Positions 25,437-35,796 are shown, numbered from the stretch's first letter. The stretch: DNA of 64,000 nt from TMED69 sp036130055 (GCA_036130055.1 JAYYOR010000027.1:1-64000), one strand, 5' to 3'. Program-made: numbers and translations. The notes: generated from the sequence alone by a model not told the origin.

Positions 25437-28400
25437 TTAAGCGCTTTTAGTCGACGGAGTCGGGTCTGAAGAATCGTTGTCATTAGTACCTGTTTCTGCA
25501 GAAGCCTGGAGCTCAGCGATTAACTCAGCATTCAATTCATCAACACTTGCAGCCACATCCTGCTTTTTTCTATCTTTATGGTAAGCATAACCTGTTCCGG
25601 CAGGAATCAGTCGTCCAACAATTACATTCTCTTTGAGGCCTCTAAGCTCATCTTTTTTACCGGTGACGGATGCTTCTGTCAAAACTCTTGTTGTTTCTTG
25701 AAAAGAGGCAGCAGAAATAAAGGATTCGGTTGCTAAAGAAGCCTTCGTTATTCCAAGCAACATTTGTTCTCCCTCTGCTGTTATGCCATCCTCTGAAGCA
25801 ACTTTTTCGTTTTCCTCCAGGAAATGCTCTCTTTCAATCTGCTCGCCCTTTAAAAATCCAGTATCTCCAGCATGCTTAATTTCTACCTTTCGTAACATTT
25901 GACGCACGATCACTTCAATATGTTTTTCATTAATACTCACACCTTGAAGCCTGTAAACATCTTGGACTTCATTGACTATATAGTTCGTCAAGGCTCTGAC
26001 CCCCCTTAAACGAAGAATTTCATGAGCATCGGCGGGACCATCACAAATGACCTCACCTTTCTCAACTTGTTCCCCTTCAAATACGGTCACCTGACGCCAT
26101 TTAGGAATTAAAGTCTCAAAAGTCTCATTATCTTTACTTGTTATCACCAAACGTTGCTTACCTTTTGTGTCCTTACCAAATGATACAGTTCCAGAGGCTT
26201 CGGCCAATATAGCAGGATCTTTAGGCTTTCTGGCTTCAAATAAATCAGCAACTCGGGGTAAACCACCCGTGATATCCCTTGTCTTAAGCGAATCTTGGGG
26301 AACCCTAGCCACCACATCTCCAACAAATACTTCTTGTCCATCAGAAACCGTCACTATAGCGTTTGGAGGTAAAAAGTAATTAGCTGGCACATCAGTTCCT
26401 GGTATCGTCTGATTGACTCCGGCCTTATTATTAATTTTTATCGACGGCCTCATATCCTTGGAGGATAGACCTCGCTGCTTCATATCGGTTACAACCAAGC
26501 TCGAAAGCCCGGTAATATCGTCTTGTTGACGGGTAACAGTAACGTTATCCTCCATATCAACGAACGAGGCAATACCGTTTAACTCAGTAATAATAGGTTT
26601 CGTATGCGGATCCCAAGAGGCTACAACTTGTCCCGCATTGACCGAAACACCATCAGCTACAACTATCAGTGAACCGTAAGGCACCTTGTGTCGCTCTCTA
26701 CTCCTACAGCTGTCATCGTTAATCACCAATTCTCCCGATCTAGATACAGCAACAAAATTTCCGTCAGCCTTAGCTACAGTTTTTAGATTGACAAACTTAA
26801 TAATTCCACCTGATTTAATCTCGACGCTGTTGTTTGCTGCCGCTCTGGAAGCGGCTCCCCCGATGTGAAAAGTTCTCATAGTAAGTTGAGTCCCTGGCTC
26901 TCCAATAGACTGCGCTGCGATAACTCCCACGGCTTCTCCTCGGCCTGCGATTTGTCCTCGACCAAGATCTCTTCCGTAACAACTAGAACATACTCCATAT
27001 TTTGTTGCGCAGGTGATTGGAGATCTAACCACAACTTCATCAGCTCCATTTTCATCTAAAAAGACGACATCTTTTTCTTCAATCAGTGTTCCTGCCGGTA
27101 AAAGTACCTCGTTTTCGCCGGGCTTCAAAACATCTTGTGCGGTTACTCGGCCCAATATCCTATCACCAAGGGCCTCAATAACATCACCTCCCTCAATAAT
27201 TGGGGTCATTAATACTCCTTCTTCAGTACCACAATCATATTCAGTAATCACCAAGTCTTGAGCAACATCTACAAGTCGCCGTGTTAAATATCCTGAGTTA
27301 GCAGTTTTTAAAGCAGTATCTGCAAGTCCTTTTCTAGCACCATGGGTAGAAATGAAGTACTGCAAAACATTGAGTCCTTCCCTGAAGTTTGCTGTAATTG
27401 GAGTTTCAATGATGGAGCCATCAGGCTTAGCCATCAGGCCTCTCATGCCGGCCAATTGTCTTATCTGAGCAGCCGAACCCCTCGCTCCAGAATCAGCCAT
27501 CATAAAAATTGAATTAAAGGAATCCTGTTTAACATCCGTATCATCTTTATCCTTGACAACTTCGGTGCCCAGTTTATCCATCATAGCTTTAGCCACCTGG
27601 TCATTTGTATGAGACCATATATCTACAGTCTTGTTATATCGTTCTCCGGTAGTAACTAATCCCGAAGCATATTGTTCGGCGATTTCATTAACCTGTTCTT
27701 CAGCTGACCGAATTATTTGCTCCTTATCATCAGGTACTACCATGTCTTCCACTCCAATCGAGACGCCTGCGCGAGTGGCATGATGAAACCCGGCGTACAT
27801 TAATTTATCAGCAAAAATCACAGATTTTTTTAAACCCAATGCCCTATAACAAGAATCGAACATCTGGGATATGGCTCTTTTGTTCAACGTCCTATTCACC
27901 AAAGAGAAAGGTAATCCGATGGGCAGCAGCTTCGATAAAATCGCCCTACCTACGGTTGTTTCAATTATCTCTACCTTTTCTGACCCAGGTTTATCTTGCA
28001 CTTTAATATCTGCACTCATTCTAACCCTACATTTGGCGTGTAGACTGGCCGCTCCAGTTTCATATGCTCTATGGGCCTCATCAACATTTGAGAAAACCAT
28101 ACCGCTGCCGCGTGCATTAGCAGACTCCCTGGTCATATAATAGAGCCCCAATACGACATCTTGGGTCGGCACAATAATCGGATCACCATTAGCAGGCGAA
28201 AGAATATTATTTGTTGACATCATTAAAGTCCTGGCTTCTAGCTGCGCTTCAATCGATAAAGGAACATGAACCGCCATTTGATCACCGTCAAAATCCGCAT
28301 TGAAAGCTGTACAAACAAGTGGATGTAATTGAATTGCTTTGCCTTCAATTAAAACTGGCTCAAAAGCTTGGATTCCTAACCGATGGAGGGTCGGCGCCCT

Positions 28401-29672
28401 ATTAAGCAAAACTGGATGCTCCCTTATGACTTCTTCTAATATATCCCAAACTTCAGAACCCTCTTTTTCGACTAATTTTTTTGCAGCCTTAATTGTAGCT
28501 GCTAAACCACGGGATTCTAATTTACTAAATATGAAAGGTTTAAACAGTTCAAGAGCCATTTTTTTCGGCAAGCCGCATTGATGAAGTTTCAAGGTTGGCC
28601 CAACCACAATTACCGATCTACCAGAGTAGTCAACTCGTTTTCCAAGAAGATTTTGTCTAAATCTGCCTTGTTTTCCCTTTATCATGTCGGCTAGAGATTT
28701 TAAAGGCAGTTTATTTGAGCCTGTTATAGCCCTCCCACGACGCCCGTTATCCAAGAGAGCATCAACTGACTCTTGTAGCATGCGCTTTTCGTTTCTAACG
28801 ATAATGTCTGGGGCGTTTAATTCAAGAAGTCTCTTCAACCTATTATTTCGATTAATAACCCTTCTATACAAATCATTTAAATCTGAGGTTGCAAATCTTC
28901 CACCGTCTAACGGGACTAACGGACGAAGTTCTGGTGGTAGTACTGGAAGAACCTTCAACACCATCCAATCCGGCACATTCCCCGATTTTTGGAATCCTTC
29001 AAGAAGTTTTAATCTTTTTGTTAGTTTTTTGATTTTGGTTTCTGAATTGGTCTTTGGCAACTCTTCTCTAATAGTTCCTATTTCTTCAGATAGATTAACA
29101 AACTTAAGAAGCTCCAGTATCGCCTCCGCACCCATTTTGGCATCGAATTCGTCACCCCACTGCTCTACTGCCTCTAGATACGCTTCCTCTGAAAGCAATT
29201 GGCCTTTCTCTAAATCAGTCATTCCAGGCTCAACGACCGCAAAGGCCTCGAAATAGAGCACTCTCTCGATTTCTCGTAACGTCATATCCAAGAGCAAGCC
29301 CATCCTTGAGGGTAAGGATTTCAGAAACCAAATATGAGCCACTGGACTTGCCAATTCTATGTGGCCCATTCTTTCTCTTCTAACTTTAGTTAAAGTAACT
29401 TCTACACCGCATTTCTCACAAACTACGCCTCGATGTTTGAGCCTTTTATATTTTCCGCATAAACACTCGTAATCTTTAGTGGGTCCAAATATTTTTGCAC
29501 AAAATAGCCCATCTCTCTCCGGCTTAAACGTTCTGTAGTTAATAGTTTCAGGTTTTTTAACTTCTCCGAAAGACCATGATCTAATTTTCTCTGGCGAGGC
29601 GAGACCGATACTTATTGCATCGAACTCGTCAACGTGGCCCTGATTTTTTATAAGGTCTAATAAGTCTTTCAC
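25437..29672 (-). CDS. rpoC: RNA polymerase beta-prime subunit
   Basis: Catalytic RNA polymerase subunit, 1411 residues (E. coli 1407). The active-site NADFDGDQMAVH motif carrying three Mg-binding aspartates is intact. The N-terminal zinc-binding domain (CLCGKYKRLKHRGVVCEKCG) and the second zinc site (CATKYGVCSSCYGRDL) both retain four cysteines. RAPTLHRLGIQAFEP and the trigger-loop region GEPGTQLTMRTFHIGG are visible. The start is GTG at 29672, 54 nt after rpoB. The length suggests the gammaproteobacterial lineage insertion is present. Confidence 0.99.
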   Translation of the reverse strand: MKDLLDLIKNQGHVDEFDAISIGLASPEKIRSWSFGEVKKPETINYRTFKPERDGLFCAKIFGPTKDYECLCGKYKRLKHRGVVCEKCGVEVTLTKVRRERMGHIELASPVAHIWFLKSLPSRMGLLLDMTLREIERVLYFEAFAVVEPGMTDLEKGQLLSEEAYLEAVEQWGDEFDAKMGAEAILELLKFVNLSEEIGTIREELPKTNSETKIKKLTKRLKLLEGFQKSGNVPDWMVLKVLPVLPPELRPLVPLDGGRFATSDLNDLYRRVINRNNRLKRLLELNAPDIIVRNEKRMLQESVDALLDNGRRGRAITGSNKLPLKSLADMIKGKQGRFRQNLLGKRVDYSGRSVIVVGPTLKLHQCGLPKKMALELFKPFIFSKLESRGLAATIKAAKKLVEKEGSEVWDILEEVIREHPVLLNRAPTLHRLGIQAFEPVLIEGKAIQLHPLVCTAFNADFDGDQMAVHVPLSIEAQLEARTLMMSTNNILSPANGDPIIVPTQDVVLGLYYMTRESANARGSGMVFSNVDEAHRAYETGAASLHAKCRVRMSADIKVQDKPGSEKVEIIETTVGRAILSKLLPIGLPFSLVNRTLNKRAISQMFDSCYRALGLKKSVIFADKLMYAGFHHATRAGVSIGVEDMVVPDDKEQIIRSAEEQVNEIAEQYASGLVTTGERYNKTVDIWSHTNDQVAKAMMDKLGTEVVKDKDDTDVKQDSFNSIFMMADSGARGSAAQIRQLAGMRGLMAKPDGSIIETPITANFREGLNVLQYFISTHGARKGLADTALKTANSGYLTRRLVDVAQDLVITEYDCGTEEGVLMTPIIEGGDVIEALGDRILGRVTAQDVLKPGENEVLLPAGTLIEEKDVVFLDENGADEVVVRSPITCATKYGVCSSCYGRDLGRGQIAGRGEAVGVIAAQSIGEPGTQLTMRTFHIGGAASRAAANNSVEIKSGGIIKFVNLKTVAKADGNFVAVSRSGELVINDDSCRSRERHKVPYGSLIVVADGVSVNAGQVVASWDPHTKPIITELNGIASFVDMEDNVTVTRQQDDITGLSSLVVTDMKQRGLSSKDMRPSIKINNKAGVNQTIPGTDVPANYFLPPNAIVTVSDGQEVFVGDVVARVPQDSLKTRDITGGLPRVADLFEARKPKDPAILAEASGTVSFGKDTKGKQRLVITSKDNETFETLIPKWRQVTVFEGEQVEKGEVICDGPADAHEILRLRGVRALTNYIVNEVQDVYRLQGVSINEKHIEVIVRQMLRKVEIKHAGDTGFLKGEQIEREHFLEENEKVASEDGITAEGEQMLLGITKASLATESFISAASFQETTRVLTEASVTGKKDELRGLKENVIVGRLIPAGTGYAYHKDRKKQDVAASVDELNAELIAELQASAETGTNDNDSSDPTPSTKSA

Positions 29673-29726
29673 TATTTCTGTCTCCTAAATCTCAATTATA
29701 TAATTAGCAAAAATTCCTGGGTTCTA

Positions 29727-32700
29727 TCAGTCTTGATCCAGTTCTATATCAATCGCCAAAGACCTCATTTCCTTCAACAAAACGTTGAAAGATTCGGGCA
29801 TGCCAGCATCAATTTTTGGCTCACCATCAACTATGTTTTTATACATTTTAGTTCGTCCGTTAACATCGTCCGATTTTACTGTTAACATTTCCCTTAGGGT
29901 ATAAGAGGCTCCGTATGCTTCTAAGGCCCATACCTCCATCTCCCCAAATCTTTGTCCACCGAACTGAGCCTTACCGCCAAGAGGTTGCTGAGTAACCAGA
30001 CTATAAGGTCCTGTCGATCTTGCGTGCATTTTGTCATCAACCAGATGGTTTAGTTTTAACATATACATGTATCCTACGGTCACTTCTCGCTCCAAAAGCT
30101 CTCCGGTCCTTCCATCTCTTAATTTCATTTGACCAGATTCTGGTAGTCCAGCTAATCTCAACATCGTTCTTATCTGCTTTTCCTGAGCCCCATCAAATAC
30201 TGGAGTTGCCATGGGTACTCCTTTTTTAAGATTCTCGCCAAGCGCCAGGATTTCTCGGTCAGATAAAGCATCTAGGTTCTCTTCCTTACCTGTTGTATTA
30301 TAAATTTCATTAAGAAGGGGTCGTAATTCATCGGCCGAACCAGCACTATAAGAATCTATCATCTTAGTAATTTTATCCCCAAGACCTTTTGCTGCAAATC
30401 CTAAATGGGTCTCCAAAACCTGGCCAACATTCATTCTTGAGGGAACACCAAGTGGATTAAGGACTATATCAACTGGTGTGCCGTCTTCCATATAAGGCAT
30501 ATCCTCAACAGGAACTATCATTGATACAACCCCTTTGTTACCGTGTCTTCCAGCCATTTTATCTCCCGGCTGCATCACTCTTTTCACCGCCAGATAGACT
30601 TTTACCATCTTAAGCACCCCTGGCGCTAAATCATCTCCCGATGTTATTTTCTTGCTTTTTTCATCGAGCTCAACTTTAAAATCGTTTTGATGACCGTCAA
30701 GTTGCGCCAAAAGCTGCTCTAGTTGCTGATTCGCTTCAAGTGAGTCTAATTCTATATCAAACCATTTTTTTCTTTCGATCTGTTCCAGAAGCTCAAATGT
30801 TATCTTCTCTCCTGATTTTGCTGGCTTAGGCCCCTTCTTTAATTTTTTGTCAATCATAAGTTTTGCGACCCGTTGATAAATATCATCTTCTAAAATTTTC
30901 AACTTATCTAACAGATCTTTACGAGCCAAGGCAATGTCTGATTCCTCTATCTCTTTCGCCCGAGCATCCTTTTCAATACCGTCTCTAGTGAAAACTTGGA
31001 CGTCTATCACTGTGCCACTCATACCTGACGGAACTCGAAGTGAGGTGTCTTTAACGTCGGACGCTTTCTCTCCAAAAATAGCCCTCAGTAACTTTTCTTC
31101 TGGTGTAAGCTGTGTCTCGCCCTTCGGCGTCACTTTTCCAACCAGAATGTCTCCAGGAGCCACTTCCGCACCGATATAAACAATACCGGCTTCATCAAGT
31201 TTTCTCAAAGCACTTTCACTTACATTCGGGATGTCAGACGTAATCTCTTCTGAACCAAGTTTTGTATCTCTCGCAACACAAGCAAGTTCTTCGATATGGA
31301 TCGATGTAAATCTATCTTCAGCAACAACTCTTTCTGATATTAGTATTGAATCCTCAAAGTTGTATCCATTCCATGGCATGAAGGCTACTAGCATATTTTG
31401 ACCAAGCGCCAGCTCTCCCAGGTCGGTAGATGGGCCATCGGCGAGAACATCTCCAGCAGAAATAATATCTCCCTTTTTGACTAACGGGGTTTGATTTATG
31501 CATGTATTTTGATTGGAGCGCGTATATTTCGTTAAGCTATAAATATCGACACCAGGTTCCCCCAGCTTAGTTTCATCGTCGTTTACCCTTACAACTATCC
31601 TTCCCGCATCAACATAATAGATTTCACCCCCACGCCTAGCGACAGCAGTTACTCCCGAATCCGCAGCGACGACGCGCTCAATCCCAGTTCCTACAAGTGG
31701 CTTTTCAGCTTTCAAAGTTGGCACTGCTTGTCTTTGCATATTAGAACCCATCAGTGCGCGGTTTGCATCGTCGTGCTCCAAAAAAGGAATAAGTGCCGCA
31801 GCCACAGACACAATTTGTCTTGGAGAAACGTCGATATAATCTACTTTTTCAACAGGTGCGAGCAAGAACTCGTTTTGGTGCCTCGCAGATACCAAATTAT
31901 CTACGAAAAATCCGTCTGCGTTTAAAGCTGCGTTTGCTTGAGCTATTGTAAACTGGCCCTCTTCTATCGCAGAGAGGTAGTGTATTTCGTCCGACACTCT
32001 TCCACCGGATACTTTGCGATAAGGTGTTTCTAAAAAACCATATTCATTTGTACGCGCATATACCGCAAGTGAGTTGATGAGTCCTATATTGGGACCTTCT
32101 GGCGTTTCAATCGGACAGACTCTACCGTAATGAGTAGGGTGAACATCTCTCACCTCAAACCCGGCTCTTTCCCGGGTCAGACCTCCTGGGCCGAGAGCTG
32201 AAACTCTCCTCTTGTGCGTTATCTCGGAAAGAGGATTGTTTTGATCCATGAATTGGGACAACTGGCTAGACCCAAAAAACTCCTTAATCACAGCAGAAAC
32301 CGGCTTAGCGTTAATCAGATCTTGCGGCATATATCCTTCCGACTCAACCAAACTTAACCGCTCTTTCACGGCTCTTTCAACCCTAACAAGTCCCACTCTA
32401 AATTGATTTTCAGTCATTTCTCCGACGCTTCTCACTCGTCTGTTGCCCAAATGATCGATGTCATCGACCGAACCTTTGCCGTTCCTAATATCAATTAAAC
32501 ATTTCAAAGTTCCGATAATATCTGTTTCGTCCAAGGTAGACGGACCATCCACCTCATCTTTCCCTAATCTCCTGTTAAATTTCATCCTACCGACAGCGGA
32601 AAGTTCGTAACGGTCCTCACTGAAAAAGAGATTGTTAAATAAATTTTCCGCGGCCTCTTTGGTTGGAGGCTCACCCGGACGCATCATACGATATATCTCT

Positions 32701-33809
32701 ACCTGAGCATCAAGAATTGAACTGGTCGTATCTATATTCAAAGTATCTGAAATGTAAGCACCTTGGTCCAATTCATTTGCGTAAATTGTAGAAATTTGAC
32801 TAATGCCCGCTTCAGTAATTTCATCGAGCAATTCTTCGGTTATTTCCGTATTGCAATGGAAGACAACCTCGCCAGTATCCTCGTTAAAAATGTCTTGAGC
32901 GATAATTTTACCTAGTAAAAAAGAATGTGGGACACTAATCTCAGAAACCCCATTTTTTTCGATCTCTTTGGTATGTCGGGCAGTGACGCGCCTTCCCGCC
33001 TCAACTAACGTAGCCCCATCTTTAGTCAACAAATCGAAGTCTAGCGTCTCTCCCCGAAGCCGCTCCGGCACAAGAGAAAATTTCACTTCATCTTTGAGAA
33101 GCATAAAACTATCATGGGCAAAAAAAGTAGCAAGAATGTTCTGATTATCCATCCCTAAAGCTCTGAGTAAAACAGTGGCAGGAAGTTTGCGTCTTCGATC
33201 AATTCGAACATAAACATGATCTTTAGGATCAAATTCAAAGTCGAGCCAGGAACCTCTATAGGGGATTATTCTTGCGGAAAAGAGCAACTTCCCGGAAGAG
33301 TGGGTTTTCCCCCGATCATGGTCAAAAAATACCCCCGGAGACCGGTGCAACTGAGAAACAACAACCCTCTCTGTACCGTTTATTACAAATGTACCGTTGT
33401 CAGTCATAAGCGGGATTTCACCCATATATACTTCTTGCTCACGCACATCTTTCACTGCCTTTTCAGACCCTGATTCCTTATCGAATATTATAAGTCTAAC
33501 TGTGACCCGCAGGGATGAAGCATAAGTGGAGCCCCTGATTTGGCATTCTTTTACATTGAAAACCGGTGGACTGAGCTTGTAGTCTACATATTCAAGACGA
33601 GCATTACCGGAATAGCTTTCAATAGGAAACACCTGTTTAAAAGCTGCATGAAGACCAAAGTTACCCCTTTCTTCACTTTTTTTCTCCGACTGCAGAAATT
33701 TTTCATAGGAATTAATTTGAGTCTCGAGTAAGTAAGGTATTTCTTTAATCGATTCAGTACTACTAAAGTCTTTTCTGATCCGTTTTTTTTCAGTATAGGA
33801 GTAACTCAT
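29727..33809 (-). CDS. rpoB: RNA polymerase beta subunit
   Basis: Catalytic RNA polymerase subunit, 1360 residues (E. coli 1342). The rifampicin-pocket segment FGSSQLSQFMDQNNPLSEI followed by THKRRVSALGPGGL is wild-type-like apart from a conservative Ile-to-Val change. GRVCPIETPEGPNIGLI, KMAGRHGNKGVVS and the C-terminal clamp-contact GGKAQFGGQRFGEMEVWAL (partly) are present. The gene begins 130 bases after rplL; the gap contains a striking hairpin listed separately. Confidence 0.99.
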   Translation of the reverse strand: MSYSYTEKKRIRKDFSSTESIKEIPYLLETQINSYEKFLQSEKKSEERGNFGLHAAFKQVFPIESYSGNARLEYVDYKLSPPVFNVKECQIRGSTYASSLRVTVRLIIFDKESGSEKAVKDVREQEVYMGEIPLMTDNGTFVINGTERVVVSQLHRSPGVFFDHDRGKTHSSGKLLFSARIIPYRGSWLDFEFDPKDHVYVRIDRRRKLPATVLLRALGMDNQNILATFFAHDSFMLLKDEVKFSLVPERLRGETLDFDLLTKDGATLVEAGRRVTARHTKEIEKNGVSEISVPHSFLLGKIIAQDIFNEDTGEVVFHCNTEITEELLDEITEAGISQISTIYANELDQGAYISDTLNIDTTSSILDAQVEIYRMMRPGEPPTKEAAENLFNNLFFSEDRYELSAVGRMKFNRRLGKDEVDGPSTLDETDIIGTLKCLIDIRNGKGSVDDIDHLGNRRVRSVGEMTENQFRVGLVRVERAVKERLSLVESEGYMPQDLINAKPVSAVIKEFFGSSQLSQFMDQNNPLSEITHKRRVSALGPGGLTRERAGFEVRDVHPTHYGRVCPIETPEGPNIGLINSLAVYARTNEYGFLETPYRKVSGGRVSDEIHYLSAIEEGQFTIAQANAALNADGFFVDNLVSARHQNEFLLAPVEKVDYIDVSPRQIVSVAAALIPFLEHDDANRALMGSNMQRQAVPTLKAEKPLVGTGIERVVAADSGVTAVARRGGEIYYVDAGRIVVRVNDDETKLGEPGVDIYSLTKYTRSNQNTCINQTPLVKKGDIISAGDVLADGPSTDLGELALGQNMLVAFMPWNGYNFEDSILISERVVAEDRFTSIHIEELACVARDTKLGSEEITSDIPNVSESALRKLDEAGIVYIGAEVAPGDILVGKVTPKGETQLTPEEKLLRAIFGEKASDVKDTSLRVPSGMSGTVIDVQVFTRDGIEKDARAKEIEESDIALARKDLLDKLKILEDDIYQRVAKLMIDKKLKKGPKPAKSGEKITFELLEQIERKKWFDIELDSLEANQQLEQLLAQLDGHQNDFKVELDEKSKKITSGDDLAPGVLKMVKVYLAVKRVMQPGDKMAGRHGNKGVVSMIVPVEDMPYMEDGTPVDIVLNPLGVPSRMNVGQVLETHLGFAAKGLGDKITKMIDSYSAGSADELRPLLNEIYNTTGKEENLDALSDREILALGENLKKGVPMATPVFDGAQEKQIRTMLRLAGLPESGQMKLRDGRTGELLEREVTVGYMYMLKLNHLVDDKMHARSTGPYSLVTQQPLGGKAQFGGQRFGEMEVWALEAYGASYTLREMLTVKSDDVNGRTKMYKNIVDGEPKIDAGMPESFNVLLKEMRSLAIDIELDQD

Positions 33810-33834
33810 AGGTTTCTGTGTCCTTCATCAAGTA

Positions 33835-33868
33835 TTTATTTAAGCAAACCAATGTTTGCTTAAATAAA
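33835..33868 (-). other. 15-bp perfect hairpin between rplL and rpoB
   Basis: Positions 33835-33849 and 33854-33868 form a perfect 15-bp inverted repeat around a four-base loop (33850-33853). It lies between rplL and rpoB, 26 bases before the rpoB start. The centre of the stem (GCAAAC/GTTTGC) is mixed, the outer part A-U. No U-run follows in the minus direction, so it is not a standard terminator. E. coli has an attenuator and an RNase III cleavage hairpin in the equivalent gap, so an RNA-processing role is a reasonable inference. Confidence 0.6.
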
Positions 33869-33939
33869 ATTTATCTATGCAACGTCTGTTTTTATCCGCT
33901 GGCTTTTTCTTAAGGGCTTTTATTGGGATAATCAAATCT

Positions 33940-34320
33940 TTACTTCAGCTCTGTAGCAGCGCCAGCATCTTCTAGTTGTTTTTTAATTTCTTCTGCTTCT
34001 GATTTGGGAGCAGCCTCTTTAACCGTTGACGGTGTTCCTTCTACCATTTCCTTAGCTTCTTTTAAACCCAAGCCGGTAATTGCACGAACCGCTTTTATCA
34101 CCGCCACCTTGTTTTCACCAAAACTTGTCAGCACAACGTCGAATTCGTCCTTAGCTGCTTCTGCTTCACCTCCTTCCGAGGAGGACACAGCGGCTGGTGC
34201 AGCGACGGCGGCAGCGGCGGACACGCCCCACTTTTCCTCGAGCTCTGAAACCAAATCAGTTACCTCTACAATCGACATATTGCTTAACGTCTCAATTAAG
34301 TCTTCTTTCGAAACGGCCAT
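33940..34320 (-). CDS. rplL: Ribosomal protein bL12 (L7/L12)
   Basis: Stalk protein that recruits translational GTPases, present in multiple copies per ribosome. It has 126 residues (E. coli 121): an N-terminal dimerisation helix region, an alanine-rich hinge (AAAAVAAPAAV) and the C-terminal globular domain with EKTEFDVVL-like EFDVVLTSFGENKVAVIKAVR and GLGLKEAKEMVEG. It follows rplJ after 46 nt, and the larger gap before rpoB suggests differential expression of stalk protein and polymerase. Confidence 0.98.
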   Translation of the reverse strand: MAVSKEDLIETLSNMSIVEVTDLVSELEEKWGVSAAAAVAAPAAVSSSEGGEAEAAKDEFDVVLTSFGENKVAVIKAVRAITGLGLKEAKEMVEGTPSTVKEAAPKSEAEEIKKQLEDAGAATELK

Positions 34321-34366
34321 TTTTTTCTCCTAATTTTATATTCCAATATTTTTTTATAACCTAAAC

Positions 34367-34900
34367 TCATGCTGAAGATTTATCATTCGTCTTTTTTTTG
34401 TTTACCAACAATCTAACTAATGAAGCCGAAGGCTCCTTCAAGAGTCGAACGAGCTTGGTTTGAGGCTGAGTTAAAAGAGATAAAAGCTGGGCTCTTGCTT
34501 CGTTCATAGTAGGGAGATTAGCTAAGACATTAAGCTCCTCTCCTGAACGAACTTCACCAGAAAATGCGATTACCTTGGCGACAAGCCGGTCATTTGATTT
34601 GGCAAAATCCTTCACCAACCTCGCACCTGCCCCTGGGTCGTCTGAAGAAACAACGTAAAGCAGAGGACCTGCTAAGTTTTCCGCCATTACCTCATGCTCA
34701 GTTCCCTTTACTGCTCGTTTTGCTAGAGAATTTTTGAGAACCTTCACAATGACACCCGACTCTCTAGCCTTATTTCTAAGATCGGTCATTTCTGCAACAG
34801 TCAAGCCCGCGTATTCCGCAGCAACAATAGAGCCGCTGTTTAAAAAATAATCATGAACCTCATTGACCAGGTTTTTTTTATCCTCGAAAGTCAAACTCAT
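34367..34900 (-). CDS. rplJ: Ribosomal protein uL10
   Basis: L10 anchors the L12 stalk. I start it at the ATG at 34900 (MSLTFEDKKNLVNEV), giving 177 residues; a TTG codon immediately before is less likely. Family features are VAEMTDLRNKARESGV, LKNSLAKRAVKGT and the C-terminal L12-binding helix (RLLKEPSASLVRLLVNKK). In E. coli the L10-L12 complex represses translation by binding the rplJ leader; here 188 bases upstream could contain such a leader, but I could not model the fold. Confidence 0.97.
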   Translation of the reverse strand: MSLTFEDKKNLVNEVHDYFLNSGSIVAAEYAGLTVAEMTDLRNKARESGVIVKVLKNSLAKRAVKGTEHEVMAENLAGPLLYVVSSDDPGAGARLVKDFAKSNDRLVAKVIAFSGEVRSGEELNVLANLPTMNEARAQLLSLLTQPQTKLVRLLKEPSASLVRLLVNKKKTNDKSSA

Positions 34901-34947
34901 CAACCAAAATCTCCATTATTACTATTTTCTCAATAACTCATAGACAA

Positions 34948-34963
34948 GCTTCATTAATGAAGC
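34948..34963. repeat. 16-bp perfect palindrome in the rplA-rplJ gap
   Basis: GCTTCATTAATGAAGC is a perfect palindrome about 48 bases before the rplJ start. On the plus strand it is followed by CTTTTTG, so it looks like a weak terminator facing against the ribosomal genes; on the coding strand it would be a leader-RNA hairpin. The rest of the 188-base gap is AT-rich with no convincing promoter. A role in L10-type leader control is possible but unproven. Confidence 0.4.
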
Positions 34964-35088
34964 CTTTTTGCTTTAATCACGTACGTCTGAAAAAATTAAA
35001 ATTTATTCCATAGCAAATCATTTATTTCTAAAGCGTTGTATATTTCTTCGCGGTGTCTCTAATGTACGTTATTAAAGTCTCTCCCTGC

Positions 35089-35796
35089 TTAACTCGCTTT
35101 CAATATAGAATTCTCATCTACTCTAATTCCTGGACCCATTGTAGTTGAAAGACTGATTGATTTTATATAAGTTCCTTTCGATGCACTGGGTTTTGCTTTT
35201 TTCAAGTCAGTAATTATCGCTTCTAAATTGTCGGCTAGATGAGATATGTCGAAAGATTTTTTACCTATAATGCAATGTATTATACCCCCTTTATCGGCAC
35301 GATACTGCACCTGTCCCGATTTAGCGTTCTTTACTGCGTCTGCTACCGAATTAGTCACAGTTCCCACTTTGGGGTTTGGCATAAGCCCCCTTGGACCAAG
35401 TATCTGGCCAAGCTGTCCGACAAGTCTCATTGAAGAAGGGGTAGCAATGACTACGTCAAAATCCAAATTTCCCTTTTTTATTTCATCTGCGAGATCTTCA
35501 AACCCGACAATATCAGCCCCTGCTTCACTCCCAGCGGTAGCTAGATCGCCCTCTGCGAAAAGCGCTACTCTAACGGTTTTTCCGGTTCCATGAGGCAAAA
35601 CTGTTGATCCACGAACTATTTGGTCTGATTTTTTTGGATCTATCCCAAGATTTATTGCAACATCCACAGATTCATCAAATTTAAGGTCATCGAGGCCTTT
35701 CAACAACGAAAGGGCGTCATTTAACTGGTAGGATTTTTCCGACTGCGGCTGAACAGCGTCGCTAATTTTTTTAAATCTTTTTGTTAACTTAGCCAT
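35089..35796 (-). CDS. rplA: Ribosomal protein uL1
   Basis: L1 forms the mobile stalk at the E site and in E. coli represses its own operon. The 235-residue length matches. Conserved parts: VDVAINLGIDPKKSDQIVRG (partly: LGIDPKKSDQIVRG), VGQLGQILGPRGLMPNPKVGTV (partly: GPRGLMPNPKVGTV) and GQVQYRADKGGIIHC. It starts two bases after rplK. Confidence 0.98.
   Translation of the reverse strand: MAKLTKRFKKISDAVQPQSEKSYQLNDALSLLKGLDDLKFDESVDVAINLGIDPKKSDQIVRGSTVLPHGTGKTVRVALFAEGDLATAGSEAGADIVGFEDLADEIKKGNLDFDVVIATPSSMRLVGQLGQILGPRGLMPNPKVGTVTNSVADAVKNAKSGQVQYRADKGGIIHCIIGKKSFDISHLADNLEAIITDLKKAKPSASKGTYIKSISLSTTMGPGIRVDENSILKAS

Noticed and set aside
28684..29256. 190-codon open frame on the plus strand
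   Set aside because: It is antisense to the highly conserved N-terminal half of rpoC, has no recognisable protein family, and has low-complexity composition typical of shadow frames.
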